The notes: generated by a model from the letters alone, not told the origin. A stretch of 64,000 nt of DNA from Arthrobacter sp. B1I2 (GCF_030816485.1 NZ_JAUSYC010000001.1:1984001-2048000), one strand, 5' to 3'. Shown: positions 45,530 through 53,858, counted from the stretch's first letter. Translations and numbers: made by a program.

Positions 45530-46897
45530 ATGGCAGCACCCGAATCCCTCCCCGTGGCCGTCATTGGTGCCGGGCCCGTCGGCCTGGCCGCGGCCGCGCA
45601 CCTGCTCGAACGCGGCCTGGAGCCCCTTGTCCTGGAAGCCGGGACCACGGTGGGCTCCGCCATCCGCGAGTGGGGGCACGTCCGCGTGTTTTCCACCTGG
45701 AAGTACAACCTTGACGCCGCTTCCGTACGGCTGCTGGAACGGACCGGCTGGGAGGCGCCCCGGCCCACCGCACTGCCCTTCGGCGCCCAGATCGTGTCCG
45801 ACTATCTGGAGCCGCTGGCCGCAACACCGGAACTCAAGGACCGGATCAGGACGGGGGCCCGGGTTGTCGCAGTTACCCGGCAGGGCATGGACAAGGGCAG
45901 CAGCCAGGGCCGGGACAGTGCCCCGTTCCTCCTGCGCATAGAGCACGACGGCGGCAAGGTCACCGAGCTGCTTGCCCGCGCCGTGATCGATACCTCCGGA
46001 ACCTGGACCACGCCGTCGCCGCTGGGAGCCTCCGGGCTGCCTGTCCCGGGTGAGGCCGAGGCCCGTGCCGCGGGACTGGTCACCGGACCGCTGCCGGACG
46101 TGTCCGCCGGCGGCTTCGCGGGCCGCCGGACCCTGGTCATTGGTTCGGGCCACTCCGCCGCCAATATGGTCCTGGACCTGGCCCGCCTGGCCCGCGCCAA
46201 CCCGGGAACCGAAGTCCTTTGGGCCATCCGCGCCGCCACCCCGGCCCGCGCCTACGGTGGCGGGGATGCGGACCAGCTGCCCGCGCGCGGCCAGCTCGGT
46301 GCCAGGCTCCGCACCGCCGTCGACACCGGGGCTGTCCAGCTCCTTACGAACTTCCACACCAGCAGCATCGACGTGCAGGGCGACGCCGTCACCGTGCACA
46401 CGGCGGACGGCCGCAGCGTGACCGTGGAGAGGATCATCCCGGCCACCGGGTTCCGCCCGGACCTGGCCATGCTCTCGGAGCTGCGGCTGGACCTTGATCC
46501 GGCCGTCGACGCCCCCAAGGCCTTGGGCCCGCTGATCGACCCCGACTTCCACAGCTGCGGCACCGTCCCGGCGCACGGTGCCAGGATCCTGGCCCAGCCG
46601 GAGAAGGACTTCTATCTTGCCGGTATGAAATCCTACGGCCGGGCGCCCACCTTCCTCATGGCCACCGGCTACGAACAGGTCCGCTCCATCGCCGCAGCCC
46701 TCGCCGGAGACACCGCAGCCGCGGACGCCGTCGAACTTGAACTTCCGGAAACCGGCGTCTGCTCCACCAGCATCCCGGACGACGCTGAGGGCGCGGCTGA
46801 AGAAGCCTGCTGTGGAACGCCCGCACCGGTACCGGTGACCATCGGGTTCGCCACCGGACTGCAGCACGGCCGCGCCGACGAAACGGCCAACCTATGA
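45530..46897 (+). CDS. Flavoprotein of the arsenic operon (ArsO-like)
   Basis: The 455-residue flavin monooxygenase-like protein has an FAD motif VAVIGAGPVGLAAAAHLLERGLEPLVLEA (about residues 9-37). A second GxGxxxxx motif, TLVIGSGHSAANMVLDL (about 202-218), suits NADPH. A PATGFRPD segment and DFYLAGMKSYGRAPTFLMATGYEQVRSI finish the fold. The C-terminal tail holds a CCGTP motif (two adjacent Cys near residue 430), suited to binding arsenic. ArsO-type genes occur in ars operons of actinobacteria; the reaction is not established. It is 12 nt after arsC. Confidence 0.86.
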   Translation: MAAPESLPVAVIGAGPVGLAAAAHLLERGLEPLVLEAGTTVGSAIREWGHVRVFSTWKYNLDAASVRLLERTGWEAPRPTALPFGAQIVSDYLEPLAATPELKDRIRTGARVVAVTRQGMDKGSSQGRDSAPFLLRIEHDGGKVTELLARAVIDTSGTWTTPSPLGASGLPVPGEAEARAAGLVTGPLPDVSAGGFAGRRTLVIGSGHSAANMVLDLARLARANPGTEVLWAIRAATPARAYGGGDADQLPARGQLGARLRTAVDTGAVQLLTNFHTSSIDVQGDAVTVHTADGRSVTVERIIPATGFRPDLAMLSELRLDLDPAVDAPKALGPLIDPDFHSCGTVPAHGARILAQPEKDFYLAGMKSYGRAPTFLMATGYEQVRSIAAALAGDTAAADAVELELPETGVCSTSIPDDAEGAAEEACCGTPAPVPVTIGFATGLQHGRADETANL

Positions 46898-46935
46898 TGT
46901 GAACACCTGGTGATGCCCATGGACGGGAGGCTCCA

Positions 46936-47472
46936 ATGACGGTACTGGACAGTGATCCCGTGAAGGTGGACCTGCTGTGGATCGCGGCCGACTTCCGGGA
47001 CATCGTGGTGGGCGCCTGCGGCGACGAGCTGGACCTGCCGTCGATCGGAACGCGGTGGACAAACCGGCAGCTGCTCTTCCACATGGTCCTGGGTCAGAAC
47101 ATCACACTCTCGGGCATACCCCTGATGGGGCTGTTCTCGCACCTTCCGCCGTCGGCATCCCGGCACTGGAGCCGCCTCCTGGACTCCGGGGCACGTCCCT
47201 ACAACTGGGTGAACTGGGCCGGGAGCGCCGCCGGCGGACAGGTCTTGAAGCCGGCCGGCACGCTGCGGATGATGGACCGGACCACACGGCTCATCGTCAA
47301 CTGGTATAGCCACGCGGACAGCAGGGCACTCAGCCGTGGCATGACGATGCCCACGCGCTGGGACCCGTACTTCCTGCCGTGGATGAGCCGCCGGGACATC
47401 CTGGAGTGGGCGCCCAAACACTACCGGCACCATCGGGCACAGCTCAGCCTGACCACGCTGCCGTCCCCTTAG
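46936..47472 (+). CDS. DinB-superfamily protein
   Basis: The 178-residue helical protein has RWTNRQLLFHMVLGQNITL, with the first metal-ligand His, and a late APKHYRHHRAQLSL segment carrying the other ligands. These are the usual places in DinB/MDMPI folds, which bind a metal and act in mycothiol-dependent thiol transfer in actinobacteria. The middle region (LLDSGARPYNWVNWAGSAAGG) is not diagnostic. The substrate is unknown. ATG 46936 follows GGGAGG. It is 38 nt downstream of the arsenic flavoprotein and might be part of the operon. Confidence 0.7.
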   Translation: MTVLDSDPVKVDLLWIAADFRDIVVGACGDELDLPSIGTRWTNRQLLFHMVLGQNITLSGIPLMGLFSHLPPSASRHWSRLLDSGARPYNWVNWAGSAAGGQVLKPAGTLRMMDRTTRLIVNWYSHADSRALSRGMTMPTRWDPYFLPWMSRRDILEWAPKHYRHHRAQLSLTTLPSP

Positions 47473-47482
47473 TTGGCCTGGT

Positions 47483-47917
47483 TCACGGGGCGGACGGGTC
47501 CCCCCAGTTGATACCGATGGAACGCCCCCGGGCGAAATGGGCGTTCGCGATGTCATTCACTTCCCGGAGGCTCTTCCCCGGGTAGGCCAGCCGGATCCAC
47601 TCGTAGTCCCACTCCTGCATGTCCCGTACACGGCCGGCCTGCTTATGGGCGCGCATCTGGGCTGCGAGATCGTCGGCGCTGGCGACCGGGCGGCGCGGGG
47701 GCATGACGGGTTGCGGCTTGGGCGGGGGCACCCTGGCCGGACGTGCCGGGGCATTCGCGGAGCGGACGAGTCCCACAGTAATTGCAACCACGCCTAGGGC
47801 AATAAGCAGGACCCACCAGTATTGAACGATGAGGGCAATGACGATGAGGGCCAGGAAGGGGGCACATCCGATAGTGCCGCCACCTTTGCTACGTGAGCGA
47901 CGTCGTTTTGCGGCCAT
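47483..47917 (-). CDS. Small membrane protein with SHOCT-like tail
   Basis: The 144-residue protein starts with a basic stretch (AAKRRRSRSKGGG). Two hydrophobic segments follow (about 16-52), then a Pro/Arg linker (PARPARVPPPKPQPVMPPRRP), and a folded C-terminal part ADDLAAQMRAHKQAGRVRDMQEWDYEWIRLAYPGKSLREVNDIANAHFARG. The function is unknown. It converges on the DinB gene, with stops 10 nt apart. The C-terminal segment has the look of a short helix-turn repeat, but I cannot name it. Confidence 0.68.
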   Translation of the reverse strand: MAAKRRRSRSKGGGTIGCAPFLALIVIALIVQYWWVLLIALGVVAITVGLVRSANAPARPARVPPPKPQPVMPPRRPVASADDLAAQMRAHKQAGRVRDMQEWDYEWIRLAYPGKSLREVNDIANAHFARGRSIGINWGDPSAP

Positions 47918-48050
47918 GTTGAGGTATCCAACTCTGCTGGATGGAGTTTGTCGTCACCGGTGGTTCCTCTTGCGAAGTGATGGAACGTTAGGAATTCACT
48001 CTCGCACCGGGACTGCGTCATGTCATGAGTATTTACTACTCGATTTTGGG

Positions 48051-48072
48051 GCTGAGCCGTCCCCTGGCTCAG
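48051..48072. terminator. Hairpin at the end of the multicopper oxidase remnant
   Basis: CTGAGCC (48052-48058) pairs with GGCTCAG (48066-48072) across a 7-nt loop, just downstream of the minus-strand oxidase tail. A T tract is lacking. It may be the surviving terminator of the lost gene. Confidence 0.45.
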
Positions 48073-48090
48073 TGCCGCACGGCGCCGCGC

Positions 48091-48159
48091 TCAGCGCACT
48101 TCGATGACGCCCATCATGCCGAGGTCCTCGTGGTCCAGGATGTGGCAGTGGTATGCGGA
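48091..48159 (-). pseudogene. Multicopper oxidase C-terminal remnant
   Basis: On the minus strand 23 codons ending in TGA at 48091 read SAYHCHILDHEDLGMMGVIEVR. This contains the type 1/type 3 copper signature HCH-x3-H-x4-M that ends multicopper oxidases of the CotA/bilirubin oxidase kind. Upstream of it no further oxidase sequence is found; the frame runs at once into intergenic repeat A (48187-48263). The rest of the gene is therefore missing. The tail is strikingly well preserved, so the loss is recent or the tail is selected. It is an unannotatable fragment, not a functional enzyme. Confidence 0.85.
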
Positions 48160-48186
48160 GCGCCCGCGACGCGCATGCTCATTTGT

Positions 48187-48263
48187 GACGCGCACCTTCC
48201 CCGGCGCTACGCGGATATGAGTAGCGAGGTGGAATTTCGGCATCGAAAATGAACGTGCGCGTC
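48187..48263. repeat. Intergenic palindromic repeat, copy A (77 bp)
   Basis: The copy begins GACGCGCA and ends TGCGCGTC, with TCGAAAATG near the right end as in copies E and F. It abuts the multicopper oxidase remnant on one side and lies 20 nt from the stop of the SDR gene on the other. Confidence 0.75.
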
Positions 48264-48283
48264 GCGGCGGCCCAAGCCAAGTG

Positions 48284-49114
48284 TCAGTCAGTGATGTCGG
48301 TGCTGGTGCTCAGCTCCTGCCACTGGTCCAGCTCGGCCCGCTGCGCCTCGGCCACCTTGCCGAAGGCACCGAAGGCGTCCGAGCCCAGGAGCAGGAGGGC
48401 CGGCGGGTTGGGGGATTCGACGACGGCGATGATCGCCCGGGCGGCCTTGTCCGGGTCGCCGGGCTGGTTGCCGTGCGCGGTGTCGTGTTCCTTGCGGCGC
48501 TTGCCGGCCGTGTCCGCGTAGTCTCCGATCGGCGTCGCGGACTGCGTGAGCGAGCGGCCCGCAAAGTCCGTCCGGAAGCCGCCGGGTTCGATGGCGGTGA
48601 CGTTGATTCCCAGCGGCTCGAGCTCGTTGCGGAGTGACCCGGACATGCCTTCCAGCGCCGCCTTGGTGGCCGCGTAGTAGCCCGAGCCGGCCGGGGTGAT
48701 CCGCGCGCCGATGGAGGAGATGTTCAGGATGGACCCCGCCTTGTTGGCCCGCATGCCCGGCAGCACTGCCTTGATCATGTCCACCGCGCCGAAAAAGTTC
48801 GTGTCGAACAACCGCCGGATGTCGCCGTCGTCCGCTTCCTCCACGGCGGCGCGGTACCCGTAGCCGGCGTTGTTCACCAGCACGTCGATGTTGCCGAACT
48901 TGTCCTCCGCCGCCTTGACCGCCGCGCTGATCTGCGCCTTGTCGGTCACGTCCAGGGGAAGGGCCAGTGCGGTGTCCGGGAAGCCGACCGTGATGTCCTG
49001 GAGCGTTTCCACGTTCCGGGCGGTAACGACGGCGTTGTGCCCGGATGCGAGCACGGCCTCCGCGAGTGCCCGGCCAAGTCCGGTGGAGCAGCCTGTGATG
49101 AGCCACGTTGCCAT
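48284..49114 (-). CDS. Short-chain dehydrogenase/reductase
   Basis: The 276-residue classical SDR has TWLITGCSTGLGRALAEAVL (TGxxxGxG cofactor motif), NNAGYG (about 83-88), active-site Ser in NISSIGARITPAGSGYYAATKAAL (YxxxK) and TDFAGRSLTQS. ATG 49114 follows AAAGGA; an in-frame ATG at 49129 would add five residues. It uses NAD(P)H to reduce or oxidise an alcohol/ketone; the substrate is unknown. It is the last of three minus-strand oxidoreductase genes, with the divergent XRE regulator upstream. Confidence 0.93.
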   Translation of the reverse strand: MATWLITGCSTGLGRALAEAVLASGHNAVVTARNVETLQDITVGFPDTALALPLDVTDKAQISAAVKAAEDKFGNIDVLVNNAGYGYRAAVEEADDGDIRRLFDTNFFGAVDMIKAVLPGMRANKAGSILNISSIGARITPAGSGYYAATKAALEGMSGSLRNELEPLGINVTAIEPGGFRTDFAGRSLTQSATPIGDYADTAGKRRKEHDTAHGNQPGDPDKAARAIIAVVESPNPPALLLLGSDAFGAFGKVAEAQRAELDQWQELSTSTDITD

Positions 49115-49158
49115 GGGTTTTCCTTTCATAGGGGTTGAATATCAGATGCGGCCGGCAC

Positions 49159-50187
49159 CTAAGCTGCGTGCCGCCGTCGTGCTTGTGCGGTCAGTTCGTG
49201 GGCGCCGTAGCTGTTGTCGTCCGGGTTGACGGTGACGCCGGGGGCCACGAGCTGGTCGATGCGGTCCAGTACCTCGGGTGCCAGCTTGGTGGATGCGGCC
49301 GGGAGGTAGGACTCGAGCTGCTCCATGGTGCGCGGGCCCACGATGGCCGAGGTGACGCCGGGATGGTTGATCACGAACGCGATGGCCAGTTCGATGAGGG
49401 TGACGGCGGACCATTCGGCCACCTGGGCGAGCTCCTCCACGATGTCCAGCTTGCGCTGGTTGGCGGGTTTGCTCATGTCGAACCGGGCACCGGGCCGGGC
49501 ACTCGAGGTGGGCCTGGACGCCGAGTCCTTCCGCCACCGGCCGGAGAGCCAGCCACCGGCGAGGGGACTGTAGGTGAGGGTGCCCATCCCGTGCCGCTGC
49601 ACCGTGGGAAGGACGTCCTCTTCGATGCCGCGGGTCAGGATCGAGTAGGGCGGCTGCTCGGTGAGGAACCGCTCCAGGTTCCGCTCCCGGGACGCCCACT
49701 GTGCTTCGACGATCTGCGATCCGGAATAGGACGAGGAGCCGATGTAGCGCACCTTGCCCTGGCGGACCAGGTCGGTGAGGGCGCCCAGGGTCTCCTCCAC
49801 ATCGGTGTCGGGGCTGGGCCGGTGGACCTGGTAGAGGTCGATGTGGTCGGTTTTCAGGCGGCGGAGCGAGTCCTCCACCGCGCGCAAGATCCAGCGCCGG
49901 GAGCCGCCGCGCTGGTTGGGGTCGTCCTCGTTCATGGGCATGAAGAACTTGGTGGCCAGGAAGACGTCGTCGCGCCGTCCTGCAAGTGCCTCACCCACGA
50001 TCTCCTCCGAGGCCCCGCCGGAGTAGACGTCCGCGGTGTCGATGAAGTTGATGCCGGCGTCCAGGGCGCGGTGGATGATGCGGGTGGCGTCGGGGCGGTC
50101 ATCGTTGCCCCACGGGCCGAACATCATCGCGCCAAGGCAGAGGGGGCTGACCTGCACCCCGGTGCGGCCAAGCGGGCGGTATTCCAT
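49159..50187 (-). CDS. Aldo/keto reductase (YajO/IolS-like)
   Basis: The 342-residue TIM-barrel reductase has GRTGVQVSPLCLGAMMFG, catalytic NFIDTADVYSGG (Asp, Tyr) and HIDLYQVHRPSPDTD. VGPRTMEQLESYLPA forms the NADPH adenosine loop. It uses NADPH to reduce aldehydes or ketones. ATG 50187 follows GAAGGAACCAGC. The three neighbours SDR, this gene and the smaller aldo/keto reductase form a set of reductases on one strand. Substrate unknown. Confidence 0.92.
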   Translation of the reverse strand: MEYRPLGRTGVQVSPLCLGAMMFGPWGNDDRPDATRIIHRALDAGINFIDTADVYSGGASEEIVGEALAGRRDDVFLATKFFMPMNEDDPNQRGGSRRWILRAVEDSLRRLKTDHIDLYQVHRPSPDTDVEETLGALTDLVRQGKVRYIGSSSYSGSQIVEAQWASRERNLERFLTEQPPYSILTRGIEEDVLPTVQRHGMGTLTYSPLAGGWLSGRWRKDSASRPTSSARPGARFDMSKPANQRKLDIVEELAQVAEWSAVTLIELAIAFVINHPGVTSAIVGPRTMEQLESYLPAASTKLAPEVLDRIDQLVAPGVTVNPDDNSYGAHELTAQARRRHAA

Positions 50188-50216
50188 GCTGGTTCCTTCT
50201 CTTTCGGAGGCGGTTT

Positions 50217-51098
50217 CTAGGCTTCGGGGATGACCATGGCAAACCGCTCGGGGCGGGCAACATCCGGGTCCGGGCCGCTGCGGACGCCGGTATCCAGGGC
50301 GTCGATGGATGCGAGCTCGGCGTCGGACAGCTCGAAACCAAAGACGTCGAAGTTCTCCGCGATCCGTGCCGGGTTGGTTGACTTGGGGATGGCGGAGCGG
50401 CCCTGCTGCAGGTGCCAGCGCAGCATCACCTGCGCGGGGGTCTTGGCATGGGCCTGCGCGACGGCGGCAATCGCCGGGTCGCGCATGACGTTCTTCCGGT
50501 TCTCGCCCCAGCCCGGGTAGAACGTGATGCCGCCGATCGGCGACCACGCCTGGGTGAGGATGCCGTGCTTGGCGTCCACGGCCTGGACGTCCCGCTGGGC
50601 GAAGTAGGGATGCAGTTCGATCTGGTTGACGGCGGGGACAACGTCCGTTTCCTCGAGTAGTTGCGTCAGGTGGTGCGGCAGAAAGTTGCTGACGCCGATG
50701 GCCCGCACCCGTCCGTCAGCCAGCAGGGTTTCCAGGGCCTTGTATGCGGCGATGGTCTTTTCGGACCGGTCCGGGGCGGGCTGGTGCAGGATGAGCAGGT
50801 CCAGCTGCTCCACGCCCAGCTTGCTTACTGCCTTGTCCCACGCGTGCAGCGCCTCGTCGTAGCCGTAGTCGCTGACCCAGACCTTGGTCTCGATGAACAC
50901 GTCGGAACGGTCCAGCCCGGAACGCCGGATGCCTTCGCCCACCTCCCGCTCATTGCCGTAGGCGGCGGCGGTGTCGATGTGCCGGTAGCCCACTTCGAGC
51001 GCTGTCTGGACGGCCGCCGTCGTCTCTTCCGGGGGACTTTGGAAGACGCCCAGGCCGAGTGCGGGCATTGCGACGCCGTTGTTGAGTTTGAGTTCCAT
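50217..51098 (-). CDS. Aldo/keto reductase (2,5-diketo-gluconate reductase-like)
   Basis: The 293-residue aldo/keto reductase belongs to the smaller DkgA-like group. It has YRHIDTAAAYGNEREVGEGI (Asp, Tyr), ETKVWVSDYGYD (Lys), LDLLILHQPAPD (His) and IPKSTNPARIAENFDVFGFEL (cofactor loop). I place the start at ATG 51098 (MELKLNNG), 7 nt after AAAGG; ATG 51104 is in frame. It is the first of the three reductases and is divergent from the XRE regulator, whose gene starts 94 nt away. Its stop is 29 nt before the next reductase start. Confidence 0.92.
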   Translation of the reverse strand: MELKLNNGVAMPALGLGVFQSPPEETTAAVQTALEVGYRHIDTAAAYGNEREVGEGIRRSGLDRSDVFIETKVWVSDYGYDEALHAWDKAVSKLGVEQLDLLILHQPAPDRSEKTIAAYKALETLLADGRVRAIGVSNFLPHHLTQLLEETDVVPAVNQIELHPYFAQRDVQAVDAKHGILTQAWSPIGGITFYPGWGENRKNVMRDPAIAAVAQAHAKTPAQVMLRWHLQQGRSAIPKSTNPARIAENFDVFGFELSDAELASIDALDTGVRSGPDPDVARPERFAMVIPEA

Positions 51099-51191
51099 AA
51101 CCATGCCTTTCACGGTATTGGGATGCGGAGGTTTGTGGGAGGGCTTGCCAGTCCCTCCTTCGCTGGGTGCGGCGCCGGTAGCGTGGGTGCC

Positions 51192-52073
51192 ATGACCAAC
51201 AGCGACGACGTGCGGAAGTTCCTGACCTCCCGCCGGGCCAGGCTTACGCCCGAGGACGCCGGGCTGCCCGCGTACGGCGGCAACCGGCGCGTCACCGGCC
51301 TGCGCCGGGAGGAGGTGGCCATGCTGGCCGGGATGAGCATCGATTACTACATCCGGCTGGAGCGGGGGAACCTGTCCGGGGCGTCGGACAGCGTCCTGGA
51401 GGCGCTCGCCCGCGCTTTGCAGTTGGACGACGCCGAGACAGCCCACCTTTTCGACCTGGCCCGCGCGTCCACGGCTGCTCCGCGGGTCCGGCGGAAGCGG
51501 AGCCCGCAGACGGTCCGGCCCAGCGTGCAGCGCGTCATCGATGCGATCACCGCGGCGCCGGCCTGGGTCCGCAACGACCGCGGCGATGTCCTGGCCGCCA
51601 ATGAGCTGGGCCGGGCCCTGTACCTGGAGATGATGGCGGAAGGCGGCGCCCCTCCCAACAGCGCACGGTTCACGTTCCTGAGCCCGAAGGCGCGGGAGTT
51701 CTTCGCCGACTGGGAGCGGGCGGCGGACGATATCGTCGCCGTGCTTCGCTCCACTGCAGGGAAGAACCCGTGTGACAAGGACCTGTCGGACCTCATCGGG
51801 GAGCTATCGACGCGCAGCGAGGAGTTCCGCATCCGCTGGGCCCGGCACGACGTGAAGTACCACCGCGCCGGCCGCAAACGGCTCCACCACTCGATCGTGG
51901 GGGACCTGGACCTGACCTACGAGGCGCTGGAGCTCCCCGCGGATCCCGGGCTGCGGATCAACATTTACACGGCCGAGCCGGGCACGCCGTCAGAGGACGC
52001 GCTGAAGGTCCTGGCCAGCTGGGCGGCCACGCAGCGCAGCGTGACCCAGGCCGCCCCTCAGGAGACCGGCTGA
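51192..52073 (+). CDS. XRE-family regulator with MmyB-like ligand domain
   Basis: The 293-residue regulator has an N-terminal helix-turn-helix (GLRREEVAMLAGMSIDYYIRLERGNLSGASDSVLEALARAL). A C-terminal MmyB-like PAS domain follows (WVRNDRGDVLAANELGRALY, then HSIVGDLDLTYEALELPADPGLRINIYTAEPGTPSEDALKVLASW). Members bind small ligands and repress nearby oxidoreductase genes. It is divergent from the aldo/keto reductase/SDR set and is probably its repressor. A partial copy of its 3' end lies at 52731-52781. Confidence 0.9.
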   Translation: MTNSDDVRKFLTSRRARLTPEDAGLPAYGGNRRVTGLRREEVAMLAGMSIDYYIRLERGNLSGASDSVLEALARALQLDDAETAHLFDLARASTAAPRVRRKRSPQTVRPSVQRVIDAITAAPAWVRNDRGDVLAANELGRALYLEMMAEGGAPPNSARFTFLSPKAREFFADWERAADDIVAVLRSTAGKNPCDKDLSDLIGELSTRSEEFRIRWARHDVKYHRAGRKRLHHSIVGDLDLTYEALELPADPGLRINIYTAEPGTPSEDALKVLASWAATQRSVTQAAPQETG

Positions 52074-52177
52074 GCCGACCGGATCCCGGCCGCTAACGGC
52101 GGGCCCGGTGGCGGCTACCGGCCGGCGCGGCCTGTTGGCGCGCCCAGGCGGGTTTGCCCAGGCGGGCGCGCTCGCTT

Positions 52178-52639
52178 CTACATCCGGCCGGAGGCCAGGT
52201 CTGGATCGGTATCAATACCTGTGCGGCCGCTTTCCCGGGAGTCTGGCGCTAGCTCTTCTTTGGACGCCTGCATGGAGCGCCATACCGCAGCCCCTGCTGC
52301 CAGCGCCACAACCGCACCGATCCACCACAACATCCTGGACGCCGCCCGCGGAGCCGGAACAGGTGCCACGGGCTGGCCGGAGGCACGCCTCAACCGTTCC
52401 TGCACCCGGGGAGTATAGGTCTCCACACCCCCGGCAAGTTCATCCGCCAAGCGGCGCAGGAGCGTCTGGAGGCGAGGGGAGGCGGTCTCAATGCCGGTAT
52501 CCAGTCCAGCCACCGCTTTCTGGAGCGCAGCCTGTACCCCAGGGGTGGCCCATTCCTTTCCCTTGGCCAACTGATTCAGCAGGTTTTCGGAAAGACGGTG
52601 GACGTGTTCGGTCTCAGTCATTGGTTCTGCTGTACGCAT
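52178..52639 (-). CDS. Hypothetical membrane-anchored protein
   Basis: The 153-residue protein has a long N-terminal helical cytosolic part (about 1-95), with a repeat-like pair of stretches (TPGVQAALQKAVAGLDTGI, SPRLQTLLRRLADEL, TPRVQERLRRASG). One membrane segment follows (about 105-122: MLWWIGAVVALAAGAAVW), then a short polar tail. ATG 52639 follows GAGGAG. The three 'P-x-VQ...L' stretches suggest a coiled or helical hairpin array. This arrangement is seen in small actinobacterial membrane proteins of unknown role. Confidence 0.7.
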   Translation of the reverse strand: MRTAEPMTETEHVHRLSENLLNQLAKGKEWATPGVQAALQKAVAGLDTGIETASPRLQTLLRRLADELAGGVETYTPRVQERLRRASGQPVAPVPAPRAASRMLWWIGAVVALAAGAAVWRSMQASKEELAPDSRESGRTGIDTDPDLASGRM

Positions 52640-52830
52640 GGATGTCTCCTCTGTACGGATGGGTGACCACAGCGTACGGCCTGCAGAAACGCGAAGACAG
52701 GGTCTTTGGGACTACGTAGGCTGTACCGATGCCGTCACAGGACGCACTGAAGGTCCTGGCCAGCCGGACGGCCACGCAGCGGACTGCCTCCGGGGCGCCT
52801 GCCCGGGAGGCTACCCGAGCCACGGCCCGC
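52640..52830. other. Intergenic region with partial regulator copy
   Basis: This is the first part of a 348-nt gap between two minus-strand genes. It contains the duplicated regulator tail (52731-52781) and then a GC-rich stretch leading into repeat copy B. I found no intact gene. Confidence 0.5.
52731..52781 (+). pseudogene. Partial copy of the XRE regulator 3' end
   Basis: Positions 52731-52781 align without gaps to 51986-52036 inside the XRE regulator gene, with about 47 of 51 bases identical by my count. The translated copy reads PSQDALKVLASRTATQR, against PSEDALKVLASWAATQR in the gene. Sequence upstream of the copy shows no further similarity to the gene, and repeat B begins 50 nt downstream. 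It is either a small duplication of the neighbouring gene or the tail of a deleted paralogue. Confidence 0.75.
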
Positions 52831-52906
52831 GCTGCGCAGATTTGTTTTCGAGGCGCAGATTCCCTGGCGCTACGTACATATGGGCGCGTAAGGGAATGTG
52901 CGCGTC
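52831..52906. repeat. Intergenic palindromic repeat, copy B (76 bp, inverted orientation)
   Basis: The copy starts CTGCGCA and ends TGCGCGTC. TTTTCGA lies in its left arm, so it is reversed relative to copies A, D, E and F. It follows the partial regulator copy. Confidence 0.65.
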
Positions 52907-52987
52907 ACAGGCGCTTTCGCGCGTCGCTCACTGCAGATGCGCGTACGACGACGGCCCCCAGGAATGGGTGGTTTAGATGCCTTTGCC

Positions 52988-53569
52988 TCACGACTGCGCG
53001 TTTATGAAGCCAATGATGATCGCAGTCCACCAACACAGCTGTGAGACCACCAGGCAGGACACCAAATGCACGCGCTGGCCAGAGGTCAGGTCCCTGAACG
53101 AGGCCTTGGCAGGCAGCCGCGCGAGCCGCCGCATGAGGGGGATCAGCATGATTCCGTTCAGGCTGAGCACAAGGACCGCCGCGAGCTTCACCTCGGTCAT
53201 GGGGTTGTCCAGGTGCGGGCTCAGGAACACGCCGGTGGCCAGCATGCCGAAGAGGCCGCCCCAGATCAGGGGTGTTGCTGCACCGTCGAGTCGAATGATC
53301 TCACGGAGGGTGCGCCGTCCGATCAGCCACAGGAAGCCGTGCCAGTCGACCAGAATGATCGCGCCGAAAGCCACAACCAGGAATAGGTCATGCACGACGA
53401 GATCGATGTCGTGGACATAGCCGTCAACGAACACCGCGGCGGATAGCAGCACAGACAACAGCCATGCCACGACGGCTCCGGCGGAAAGGGCAGCAACCAG
53501 GCGCCGGGTGGACCGCTCTGATTCACGGTGCAGCCGGATGGTGCGCCTGCTGACAGGGACGTAGCTCAT
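52988..53569 (-). CDS. Integral membrane protein, unknown function
   Basis: The 193-residue protein has about five membrane segments (LVAALSAGAVVAWLLSVLLSAAVF, LFLVVAFGAIILVDWHGFLWLIG, LIWGGLFGMLATGVFL, VKLAAVLVLSLNGIMLIPL, SCLVVSQLCWWTAIIIGFI). Histidines occur near helix ends (VHDIDLVVHDLFLVV, DWHGFLWLI), which could bind a haem or a metal, but no family is recognised. ATG 53569 follows AGAGG. It lies between repeats B and C. Confidence 0.75.
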   Translation of the reverse strand: MSYVPVSRRTIRLHRESERSTRRLVAALSAGAVVAWLLSVLLSAAVFVDGYVHDIDLVVHDLFLVVAFGAIILVDWHGFLWLIGRRTLREIIRLDGAATPLIWGGLFGMLATGVFLSPHLDNPMTEVKLAAVLVLSLNGIMLIPLMRRLARLPAKASFRDLTSGQRVHLVSCLVVSQLCWWTAIIIGFINAQS

Positions 53570-53746
53570 GACATGCCTCTGCGAGACCTGTAACCGATGG
53601 CCGTCCCAGCCAGGCCCGGGTAGCTCCAACATAGCGCCGCCGGTGGCCGTCAACAAGGAAAAATTGAGCCGCTGATGCCCTAAGAGCTTGGTACTACCCC
53701 GGCGTTGCCGTCCTTGTGATGGCGCCCTCGATTCACCGCCTGCTGA
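53570..53746. other. Intergenic stretch, no gene seen
   Basis: This stretch is upstream of the membrane protein gene and should contain its promoter. I found no convincing -35/-10 pair and no open frame with coding character. Confidence 0.35.
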
Positions 53747-53841
53747 CGGGCGGGGCAGTGGTACGACACCATCTTCGTCATCGTCGGCACAGTGTTGATC
53801 ACCTTCAACGCAGCACGGTTGGTCCGTGTCCGGCGCCGCGC
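53747..53841 (+). pseudogene. Possible membrane-protein C-terminal remnant
   Basis: In one plus frame a segment reads QWYDTIFVIVGTVLITFNAARLVR followed by VRRR. It looks like the last membrane helix and basic tail of a transport protein (P-type ATPase tails are similar). A TGA lies 12 nt upstream and the frame enters repeat C, so no complete gene exists. The family guess is weak. Confidence 0.35.
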
Positions 53842-53858
53842 TACGCAGGTTCCCGTCC

